DNA of 64,000 nt. Origin: Dipylidium caninum. Its lineage: Eukaryota; Platyhelminthes; Cestoda; Cyclophyllidea; Dipylidiidae. The notes below the pieces were generated by a model. It saw only the letters and a program-made list of their open reading frames with translations. It did not search any database and was not told where the DNA came from. Positions within the stretch are counted from its first letter, which is position 1; each line of letters opens with the position of its first letter. This document shows positions 50,501-62,500 of the stretch, piece after piece. The position numbers were made by a program, and so were the translations under genes. The DNA lies in the NCBI GenBank assembly GCA_017562135.1, contig QEYB01000911.1, positions 496,001-560,000 on the forward strand, in the 5' to 3' direction.

Positions 50501-53500
50501 TGTTTCCGCAGTGTTAAAAAGCCATTTTAGAAAAGTTGATTATACATCAGACTGCGTCTCATTTTCTAGATGGATTCTCGATTTGCAACATCGCATTCAG
50601 TCGACGTGGATGGCGAATTGAAAAGGTGGATGGCACAGCTGGAGGTGGTTGAAAATGGTGTAAATAGTCTTTTCGGTCAAGTTCAAGTCCTTCGCGGTGG
50701 CCGACATATCAGAACGGAACAGGTGTACAGGAAGTGCGTTTACTTTATCAGATTTTCAAAAGTGTCTTTGAAATCCCATTTGCTACCACATAAGCAAATT
50801 CACTTCGAACTTATTCAGCCTATCCTGCAATCACGCCAATTTGCTTGCACATAGCCTTAACTTATCAGAACTTACTCAAACATATTAGAAATAGGATATC
50901 TTGATTTGATAACTTCTCACTGATTCCACTGCCAAATGACTCATTAAATGCATTTTTCCCCAGAGTGTGTACACTGCACCAGCGTTTCCTCGAATTGCAG
51001 CGACGTTGTCGGAACTTCCTCAAGGTCACCTCAATGAGCCAATCAGGTGATCGGATTCGAGCCTCGCTAGCCAATGGCAGTGACTTGATGACTCCTGACG
51101 GTCGTAGCCGAGGCAGCTTGAAATGGTTGGCAGAGAGAAGCAAACATTTTGAAGCCTTGCAAGCAGCTTTGGACTGGGTTCAAGAACGAAAGAAAGTTGT
51201 TGAAAAATCACCGTTTGGCGATAACAGAAAGTGTAAGGTCGAGGCCCACCTGAAGGGTGCAAGGCCTAGCATCAAAAATATTTGTCTTTTTAGGCGTGGT
51301 GCTTTGTTCTCACTTTGGCTGAATAGTTAAACTTCAGTAATTGCCACAGTGATAAATTCAATGAGTGAAATGAAATAGGTACTTGTTGCCAAAGCGAACT
51401 TACAAAAGTCTCTTTTAAAAGCTTGATCAAAGTCTTGGCTAAAGATCGTGGACAACGGGCTACACACTTTGTGAGTAGAAGATAGAAGTGCTTGCTCATC
51501 AAACAGCCGATTAGGGCGTCGGTTTTATCAGTCTGCGCACCTACTTCACTCGAGCGTGTCGCGTTTGCTCGTGATCGGAATAACAAGCCGAAACTCATTG
51601 TGTATATCATGAATCTCACTTTTACATTAAGCAACACAAATGTGCAACCATAAACCCGACATTTATGTTAATTCATTCCACGTTGTGGATCCCATTAACG
51701 CCTTTGATGCCTTTCGTTTATTTGTATTCTGGTAGTGACAATCGTAGTCACACCACACATTCACAATTGAAGATGGAATCGGTTCCACTCTCACGATGTG
51801 CGATTGAAACAGCTGTAATATAAATCCAGGATGAAGGTTGGACTTTGTCTCCTCTCACTTTACTTATTTTACAATGACTGCTCGTCTCGTTAAAGCTGAA
51901 ATGAAAAGCACTGCCGCATAAGACTATCAATCGACTTAGTGTTTTATTTTCCTCTTGCCTTGTATATTTCCACGTCAGTTATGATTCCCTCGTGTCCATA
52001 TGTGGGAAATACATTATGTCCCGGGGGAAAATCATTTGCACTGACACAAACACGGTCCTTTGGTACCTTTTTCTTTCTTAACTCTGTGTCAGTGTACAAT
52101 CACGTGGAAGAGCAGTGCAGGGAATAAAACTGCCACCGATTCGTCGGCCAATTATGACACCAATGCTGCGCATTAGTGTACAAAATATGTTCTTTTCAAC
52201 ACTTTCAGCCATTTTTGATGCTACAAAACGCTTTGAACTCATTCACAAGGAAATTGGAGCCTTTCGCTCTGAAATTGAGTCTTATCCGGCCTTGAGGCCT
52301 CAAATTTCAGACGATGAAATCCAACTTTTTGAGGTCATCGTAGATCAGATTAAAAGTCAGTACAATGAATTGTTGGTACGTTCTCTTTCTTACTCTGCTT
52401 ATTTTCATCTCTTGGAGAGGAAGGATACGGTTTGGTATGTCCCATTTCATTTTAGGAAATGTCAACAAAGCGCTTGGCTTTCGGCCATTCGCTTCTCGTC
52501 TTTGTTGAACGTGCCAGCAGCTCGCTTCAGTGGCTGCGAGGAAAGGAACAGACAGAAGTAACACGTATTTGGTCTTCTCCTCACGAGTTACAAACTGATG
52601 AGATTTACGAATTCTTCCGAGTAATCCACTATTTTAATTTCCACTTACCACTCATTCATTATCCTTCTGACACTGACTAGTTTAGATCAAATTAGTTTTA
52701 TTTTATTTTATCTTTGTTTTATTTATTTTATTCATCGTCAATGAGGAATTAGTATTCCATGTAGCGCCCCAATTCTGTCGCAATAACCATATTTAGCTCC
52801 ACTCCCTACAAACAGAGGCTGGACTGACAGGCTAGCAAAGTAGCAGTGATGTGGAGGTCCTTTTCGCTTTTTATACAGCTATAAGTTGGGGGAGTTGGGG
52901 TGGGGGGAGAAGGAGGAGTGAGCATCGAGGCTTTTTAGGGTCGAGGGAAGAAATTTTATTGCGAGTAGTGCTATTTGCGTAGGTGGCACGAGGTGTATGA
53001 AGAACCTCGTCAAAAGACGAATTTTCTCCTGTTGATCGCCTGTCTTCTACCTCCCAGTTACGAATTCACCCTGTGTCCCGTTTCATGTGCTCCCGAAATA
53101 GCGATGAGGAAGTACGTCCCGGTGTTATACTATCAACTGTCAGTTAAGGCATCACTTTCGCTGCTCCCTCCATTCTCCTTTAATCCTCCTTTTGCCGCGT
53201 TTATGATAGGTTTAAGACTCCACCATATAACCTTCAACCATAAATTATTCCTCAATTATGATAAACTTTGGGTTGACTATTAAGGAAAAACATTCTCGGC
53301 TCTGTAATGCATATTTTCACGAATAACTCATTTTTTATTTCTAGTACAATTTTAACCTCGTTCAAGTGAGTATCCGGTGTCGCATGTTGTTCCCTTTTCC
53401 TTCTCACCGAAAAATTAAGTAGGAATCAGTGCAATAGCCGTGTTTCTTTCACGCCACCACTTGAATTCACAGTAGTTGTTGATGAAACGCCCCTAATGAG

Positions 53501-56500
53501 GCGTAGTAGAAGGTGGAGAGCAGGAAAAGGCAACTTTCACCCGCTTTTTAGTGGAGTCGCTAACGGAAGTGTGCCGGAATGTGTCGATGTCTAGTGTAAA
53601 AGTTCTATTCAACGAATTAATGGATGTTGGCCAAATAATGTTCCTTTGGTGTGTGTCTCGGAGGAATGGATATTGTATCAGAACTCTGAAGGGTCAATAT
53701 TATTTACTTTGGTCGTCCTACTTCCTTTTAGGGTCTCCTCAGGGAAATACAATCGCAAGAACAACAATTCAATGAGATCAGTACACTCGGCTCATCTTTG
53801 CATCTTGAAGGTCATCCATCCTTCGACTTGATTCAAGTAATTATTTTCCTTTCCATACCATGCTGAGTAAAAAGTGCGGGCGGTTTAGATTGCGCTTTCC
53901 ATAATACTTTGAAAAGTGTTATAGAGAACACTTTATCACAGCTTTAAACATCTGACTCTTAACCACTGCATTTTTGTAAGTAGGTGGCCTCAAAGCGTTC
54001 TTACTCACATACATCGTCTTTTTCCTTTCCTCAAAGACCTACTTAACCTCCTTGGACAGTCACTGGGCGTGGCTGCTTCAACTAACGCATTGCCTGGAGA
54101 CCCGCCTGAATCAGACGGTCCGCTTTCAGCAGTTCTTTGCTGAGGCACAAGATGTGGAGGCCTCCCTCATCTCTATAATGAAACAACTCAATGACATTAA
54201 TTTGGCTTCCACTTCAGAGAATCTCTCTGCCGCGGCTGCCAAGGAATTCAGGGAAAAGATTGTTGTAAGTTACTACGAGGACATAGCATTAATTCATTCG
54301 ATGTAACTTTGGAAAATCATAGCATTTTAATGCCATTTATTAATTTTTAAAGGACTTGGGAGAGTCGATGAGGAAACAGAGTGCCCTTGTGGATAAGTTG
54401 GTGGGGATGAGTGATGAAATTGTCGATTTGGCGCCTCCAGCTGAACCAAACGAGACGGTGGTTTCCATATGCTTCTTCACTCCCAACAGCGAACCCCACT
54501 ACATGGAACTGGCGCCAGAACCAAGTGAAACAGACGTCATCCCGTGGCCTTGCGGTACTTTTGAGAAAGGCGAGCTAATGAATGCCTCTGCACATACATC
54601 GAAATTCACTCTAAAGGTAAAATCCCGTTTCCAATTTAATAGCCGATCGGTGGCATTATGCCATTCATGAAGAATTTAATCTCTGACTACTTTGTCAACC
54701 TTTTAGCTGAGGCGCTCTAATGGCGAAGAAATAGACGCACCAGCGGTTTGTTTCATGCCGGCGCACCCGTGTCGGGACGCCAAAACTCGGGCTCAAGATT
54801 TGGTCGCAAGTTTTCAGCAATTACACTTACTCTGGACGGATGTCGAATTGGCCCTTCAAGGACGACTCTTGAAGGCTACCATGCAGGCTCTTCCCGAAAA
54901 TCTGCCGAATACTTTACCCGTCGAAAGGAAAAAACTCATGCAGGTAGACCTTTTAGGACACACATATTTGACTTTTATTGAATAAATTTCAATTAACTTT
55001 TCCTCGACTGGTGCAGATCTCTTTAGAGCCTGTGAACACCCTGCGTGTCAGCATTTATGCCAAACTGCAAGCAATTCACAGTTGGACCTATCCAACCGGT
55101 GATATACGCTTCCTTGTTAGTGTCATGAATAAGGGTTGTTTGAAACTCAATGGATGATTTACCACTTAAAAACTGTGGCGGTTGTGTACACTTCACAGTT
55201 ACTCCTACTTTTTTTCCCCAGAGGGCAGGGTATTAAAGCTCGTGAGGTCCGTTACTTCAAAGCCCAGTCTGCGGGAAAGAGATGTGGACAAACCTTTTCT
55301 TAAATCCTTAACCTCTTATCCAAACATTTCCATAAGCTAGAAATGAGCGTAAGAGGTGAGTTCTGCCGAATCGCATCCGAATGGAGACCACTTTCGTGGC
55401 TCATCTAGGAGAAGTAGATGTCAGGTGTACGCATTTCTCTTAATTGCACGGTCTTCACGCTTTCTAAAGGCCACAGTGCCATCGTCCCCTCTCGTGATAT
55501 ATTGAAATGTCTTTAGATCATGCTAATTTGGTAAAATAAAAAGGACCAACCCTAACTCGTAACGCTCCACAGAGAGGTCCACTTATCCAATACTTCCAGC
55601 CACAACCTGGTTCGGCTTTCTGATGTTATCCAGGCTATCATGAACGACAAAACCAATAAGAGTTTGGATGAGATTTCATTTCTTCTTTCCGGTTGTAGCA
55701 ATTGCAAGAAGATGCTCAACGTCATTTGGTTGGAATGCGATTGGCAAATAAGCCGATTCATGAGGTAGAGCTTTTCCAACAGGAGAGTCAGAAGTGCCTC
55801 CAGTTCTCGCCAATCGGTGATGTGAATGCCGTGGAAGCCACGAAATCCAGTACCAGCACCGATTACAAGCGTATAGAAACTACCATCAATGCATTGGCTG
55901 ACCATTTGAGAGAGAGAAACCTGCAGATCTTACCAAATCAACTAGCCGCTTTAGAGGCTGTATTCAAGGCCCACAAGGTCAGTCGAATTGCATTTCGAAT
56001 TGAACGTCTACTCATCAATCATTGAGTTTTGCCCTCTTCTTCATGTCTGGTCTTGTTCCATTTGGTGGATTAGGAGTGGTCTAGAACAGTGAATCAAATA
56101 CGCAATTACTTACAAGCTGCAACAAGTGCAGACGTGAGGATATCTGGGAAGCCGACTGCTGACGCCAGCTCCCAATGTGCCGCATTGATGGCTGCAACTA
56201 ACGAGCTAGTTGATGCTGGAAAAGCCACCGCACGCCGTCTGGCCGAGGTGGACGCGATTCTTACACGTCTCGACAGTCTTCAACGTGAATTGGCTGGAGC
56301 AGAACAGAAGGTTGTGCAGATCACAGCTCAAATTCATTCCCCCCACCAAGGCTTCTTGGACTCCAAGTCGTCAGTCCACACCGACTCGTCTGAAATGGAG
56401 ATCACTAACGTGCAGAACATCCACGATCGACTAAAGGTGATTGTTCACGCAAATATGCACAGGCTCTTTCCTATTACCACCCTATAATTTGTCATTTCTC

Positions 56501-59500
56501 ACTCAGACGTATATAAAATTACCTTGCCTTATTCTGTTCTAAATTTAATCTATGCATGAGCGGTGAGCCTTAGATCTCAACGCCCTTCCAATTTGTCCCA
56601 CATACGGACGATTTCCAACATCTCTGGTCTCACCTAATTCCACTTTTGTCCGTCTTAACCACCTAAAACAGTTTGACGAAAGGGGAGTTGGAGCTGTGGA
56701 CTCTGAGAGTCAGACGCTGCGTTGATGCTTCTTTAGCCTTAAAAGCCCTAGTCACCGATTGAAGCATATGCGGTGAAGTGCATTATCGTGTTCCTCATTT
56801 TCCTAACTAAATTTTCTCTCTCGAGATATCCGAAGACATCAACTAAACACATTTCTCTTACGTCATTGACTCCGGTAGTTTAAATGAGAATTCGCAATTG
56901 TTCAAAGCAGTCAGTTTCCCGGTGCCAGTGAATGATCTAGTTATAGGTAAGAATACCGTCAAGTCACTACACAGGCAAGGCAGATTTTTCCCCCACGATT
57001 GTTCACTAAAGCCCCTTGGCATCAAAAAAACCGACATATTCTCAGTGTGCTCGATTGCAAGGAATACATTCTAGCGGAAAACCTTTCCCGCGATTCATTA
57101 AATGCCTCTTTTTTAGGACATCGTTCGAGGGTCTAACAATTGCGTGTTTCTTTTTCAATAGGAGGTGAAATTAGCACTGGGTGGGGCACAAAGAACACTG
57201 GATCATTTGCCTCACCAACTGACCGCTTTGTCCACACGCGGCCTCACTGCCGACAGCAGTTGGAGGAATCGTCATCTTCCACCCCCGAATACGTCACTTC
57301 TGGAGAAAGCTATTTCTTCCGTCAGCACGAGACTGGAAAATCTCCTCAGTCAAATTGACTCCTTGTAAGTTTTCATTTAAGTGAGCCTCATATTTTGTTG
57401 GGGCTACTCTAGTGTAATTTTTCAGAACAAGAAATGTTGATAACGAAGTAATTACTTTAGTGGAATATTCTCGAGGTTTTTTGGAAACTGTTGTAAACAT
57501 TTTTACATTTTTTTGCCCTTAAATGGGAGGTTCTTATTAATGGTGTCGGATGCTGAGCGACTTTGCTATCCCCTGCCGAAATGTGGAGCGAAATATTTCA
57601 CTTTCAGAACTGTCTATCTTGCAAAAAGTTGGTGACGGTGTCGTTATTGAGTTGCCAGTGCGAGAAGCTGTATTGTTTATGTCCGACTACTCAAACAGTG
57701 TTACTTTTATCCACTGCAGATTCTCAAATTGGTTTCCTTGTTAAAATACTTCGAAATGTCACAAGTTCTGTGAATTTTCATCCTTTGAATGCCTATTTAG
57801 TCTAAAAATGTGCCCTGAGGCGGCCTCTAAATGAAAATCCTTAATTCAGATGGCTACTCGTCCATTCACAAGGAGGTTGTTCATGACCTAAACATTCATG
57901 TACCACATAAACATTCCTATTATGACTTATAAAACTACCGTGACCAGCATTTTCGTTACTTGCCCATACTGGGACACGTTGCTATTCGTTGGATTTGCAG
58001 GAGCCATCAGTTGAGACAGACGAGTGAAAACTGGAAGACAGCGATAACTTTGCGCAGGGGTCTGGTTGTATGGCTTAGAAATACATCAGATCTTGTCGAG
58101 GCCGCGGAAAAGAGTTTCAAGAACGGGCCTCGTGAAACTCTTCCCTTCAGCGCTGCTGCAAGGAATCTGGAGCGAGCTGCGACAGAAGCTGTGCATAGTG
58201 AAACGAAGCTGAGAGAACTCATCCAAATCTGTGGATTGTTGAGCACCTTCTTAGAGGTATGTTCTCTCAATCTATTTTAGTCGTGAGTTAGCAGATTTGG
58301 AATACTATATCATTCAGTCTCTGACTTATGATTTTGGCTGCTTCTCCTATTTCTGCTGCCCCTTCGTTGTTCGCTTTTAAGACGTAAACGGAAACCGGTA
58401 GTCCGCGTTAATATCGCCGAAGTAGTGAATTAAGCATAGACTGAACTAGATGGATTTCTTTAACATCGGTGAGACTCGCCGCGACATTTTTACTGCCAGT
58501 ATAACACCCATGTGCTGCCTCCACTTTTAATCGAGATGGACGTCATAACTTATAGACGTGTTCTTTGTTTATGGTTAAGGAGTTACACTTAATGCAAATA
58601 ATAACTCGATGGGTTGGCTGCATAACGTCGAATGAAGTGCGGCATTTCATTTCTTTCATCAGTAAAGGTTACAATCAGCCTAATAGGCGATACAACTAGA
58701 AAAAGACATCCTCAGTGTCATTACAGAGCAGTGGAACGTAAAGAATTTGATGACAAACGTCATTTTGTGACATACAGCTCCAATATCCTCGTCTGACATA
58801 GTTGTTCCCACGGTTTATGCTAAACAGCATGCTTCGGAGCTCGATTTTTAATCCCATGTAGATTACTTGCTCCATTTATAGCCTAGGACTTTTAAGTAGA
58901 GTATTAAGTTGTCCAGGACTACGTGGTCTTCCTTCTTTGTACTCTTATTTTTACTAAACTCGAGACCCCAACACGCATAGTACTCTTACGCCTGGCCTCT
59001 GTGTCAACCAACTCCCGCAGACGAAGGTATTCATAACGACAAAACGAGCAGTTCCACTTTCTCCCGAATCATATTGTATTTTTGCTATTCATATCAGTAC
59101 CAGCCTCTAGAGTTATACTTAAGGACAGGTTTGTATTTCACCCATGAAATGCCTATTTTGTAAACACTAGTAAAAGCTATTTTGCACGTAGGAGTCGGCG
59201 AGGCGAGGAGACGCCTACAAACGCACAGTCAGCTGCCTGCCGTCTGCAGCAATGGAAACCTCGAGCACACGCTTTGTCGGACCGCCCGGCATTGGAATCG
59301 TGGACCTCGCCGCCTTGGAGGCTCACGTTACCCAACTGGATGCACAGTTTCAAGGGTTGAAGAACAGAATCCATGTGGATCTAGCCATGCTCCCGAATAC
59401 GGTAAGTTTGATAACGCCATAGAGCGAAGTTACTCAGTTCTCCATCCAAAATGTGTGGGCTAGGGAGAATTAAACCGTTTTGGCAAAAAAAACTTACCCA

Positions 59501-62500
59501 AAATTTTAAGGTTTTTAAGCTTGTTTTAAAACACAGCGCAAGTTTTTTTCATTTCGTTGGTTTGAGCCTATAAGTATGACTTGGTCCTTTCTGGATGCCT
59601 TAGGAGTTTGAAGGTTAAAGAATTTCTACCATTTTCTCGTGTACTCGCCCTTGTATTGCACGTATTTCTCTAAAAAGTACTTTAAGTTGCTGGCATTAAC
59701 ATGCAATGATAGTTCTTGTCCTTCTGATTTCGTGAGAGTGCGAGTATTTCGTACTGAGAAATACACTATCTTTTCTCTAACTTTTGAGGCCGGTGGAGCT
59801 GAATACGTCCAAAGTCCCCGCAACATGTCCTCCTCTACTCAGTCTACGAAGAGCATGCCTTTAATTGCCTCACCTTATGGTACTGGCGGTCTAGAAGTCA
59901 CTGACACGGGGGACTACTTTGCAACCGGTGGATCCCATCGCCGTAGACGAAAAATATCCCCCTCAGTACAACCCGGAGAGAGCCAGCTGAAGCGCAGACC
60001 TTTGAAGCGCAAACTCGTGCGTTACTGTGTGGTCTCGGGTTTCTACATCACCTCACCGACGCAATCTCTACGTGTGGAGACAGCCATCACCCGAGCGATG
60101 ATTCGTGAAGGTCGTGTGGATGTTCAACGCAATCTTGTCTATGATTCCGACTCTGGCGCAATGATCACAGTCGGGGAGGCATTAGGCAAGAGTATCATAG
60201 TCGGCCTGGTTTTCACAAAATCCTTCGTTAAGCAGACAGGCGAGAAGACCTGCTGGCTGGAGATCTTTCACAAGAGGCATGACGTCTACCTCGTGGAGGG
60301 GATTTACGATGTTAACGCGAGGACGGTGGTGTCGGTTGACGAGGCCCTGGCCTCAAACCTTGTTGATCCTGAGCGTGGCCTATACATGCACACGGGAACG
60401 CGAGAAACAATCACGCTCGAGGATGCTCATCAGCAAGGCTTAATCAAAGTTGTTCAGCACCTGCGTCCGCCTTGTGAAGACCTTGCCGCCCGACCTTTCG
60501 ACTCCATTCACTACCGAACGGTGGAAGAAGATTTCGCAATTCGTCAGCTGAATGTTCCCTTGAAGCAGAAGGAGGATGTATTTGTCCAACGAAAAGAAAC
60601 GGTTCAATCAGAGTCTCTTAAAGTAGGTTTTTCATCATGTCACCTGCTCTTGGCCACTATGGTCCGACAGTGACCCGATCGGGTTGGATTAATTTTATAC
60701 CACTATTGCTTGTCATAAGGGGCTGAGGCGCGAGGAATTCCACACGTTATCTTATTTCCGTTGAAGTTTTTTCGGATTCCGTTACAAGTAGAAAGTATTT
60801 GTGGAGGAAATAAAGCATACAATATTTCTGGAAATTAAAACACACGTGAGGACCTCGCATCAAAGAAAGTGAAGGAGGAACGAAGGAGAGGTCTTATTTT
60901 GAGCACTTTTTTCGCGTTAATAATCCACTGACCGGACAATACCGTAGTAGAAAGTTTATGAAATTAGCCTATAAGGAGAGTTCGTCATGAATGGTAGAAA
61001 TATTGACAAATTAAAGGAAAAGCGAGAGAGTCCTTTGAGAGCACTTTTATCGTCACCTTTCACTAATGACACTCTCTGTAAACGGCAGCGGAAGGATGAA
61101 TTATGGAACACAACTTCAAAGTTATGGCTGTCAGTGAAACCCCCATGATTGTCACCACTCTTCTGATTACGGTTAAACTCAAAATCCAACAAATATTTTC
61201 CATACCGGCTGTGAAACAATAGTTGTGATGCGACGAAGATCTGCAGCTGAATTTAGTAAAATTGTTTTTAATCTATCAAGTCTATTTCGGCTAGTTGGTA
61301 CGGTTTCTCCAAAAAGAAATCTTTGTCCCAGCCACTGGTGTAACCTGTTTTTCATCCACTCTATAACTTTCTTTAGATTCTGGTCAAGAATCCCAAACAG
61401 CCTCTGGACTTGCACCTTATGGGCGATCTTACACCCGTCCCAATGACTGATGGAACAGCAATTTCGGCAATCAAGTTACCTCTCATTCGACGTCTTGCGT
61501 CACAGGATATTCCGACTCTGCAAGTAACCCGTCGTGAGCTCGAATCGTCCAGACGTATAAGTTTGGCAACAGCTCTCCGACGCGGATGGATTGATTCCCG
61601 TACCGGTCGTCTTAGGAGTGCCTGTGGCGCCGTCTCTCAACTGAATCTATTCGAAGCTGTGGAACAGCATTTCGTGGACTCAAATTCAATCATTGTCCGT
61701 GTCAGTGGTGGTGGTGTGGGTGGCAGTAATTCTCGAGCGCCTGAAATCCGCTATTATTCCTTGGCGAGTGTCTTGGCCGCAGCTGACACCATAGCGAAGG
61801 CAGAACAGTTCGTATCAGAGGCGAGCTGGCGCAATGAACTACTGAAGGAGTTTATGGCAATAAATACAAATTCAGTTGAAGGCATAGTATGCGAGAATAT
61901 CTCGCCGGAAGATTATTCACGTCTGCGATCTATCATCGTCCATCACGGTGTGAAGCATAATAAGGGAGAAAAGAAGATAAGTGCAGCGAAGATTACTTTG
62001 AAATCCACCAAGAAGAAAGAAGGACAGACGAAGGAAAAGATTGCAGAGGAGAAAACGAGTCTCCTTCGAGCCATTCATGCTGGGCGTTTTGACCCTACAA
62101 CAGGAACCATTACAACAAGGAAAATGCAGAAAATAACCCTGGAGGAGGCTGTTAAATTGGAGATTATTGACGAAGAGATCTCCCTAGTTCAAGATGAACG
62201 CACAGGGCGTTACAGAAGTGTTGCACACTACCTAAAGGATTTGACCGTACCTATAGAAATATGGCTGCATTGGCCGATGGCTACACTTCTGTCGCCAAAA
62301 GAGGTGGAAGCATTCGGCTGCAAAAGATTGGATCGTGGTCAAAACATTCCCTATGCTGCAGCTCAAGCGCTTCGTATGGTTAACGCCGAGAGTAGAACGG
62401 TACTAGATCCACGAAATCAAAATCACGTCTCAGTACTGAATGCCTTCCTGGAAGGGCCTCTTTGCGGTCTGAGAAGCGTTATTTACTTCAGAACGACGCA

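Noticed and set aside
55552..55905. 117-codon minus-strand open frame
   Set aside because: It is antisense to spectraplakin exons 19-20, whose plus-strand reading has spectrin-repeat character and consistent phase.
59639..59788. Extension of the plectin-repeat exon upstream to 59639
   Set aside because: The extra residues are hydrophobic and unrelated to the family, and an acceptor at 59788 gives correct phase from exon 24.
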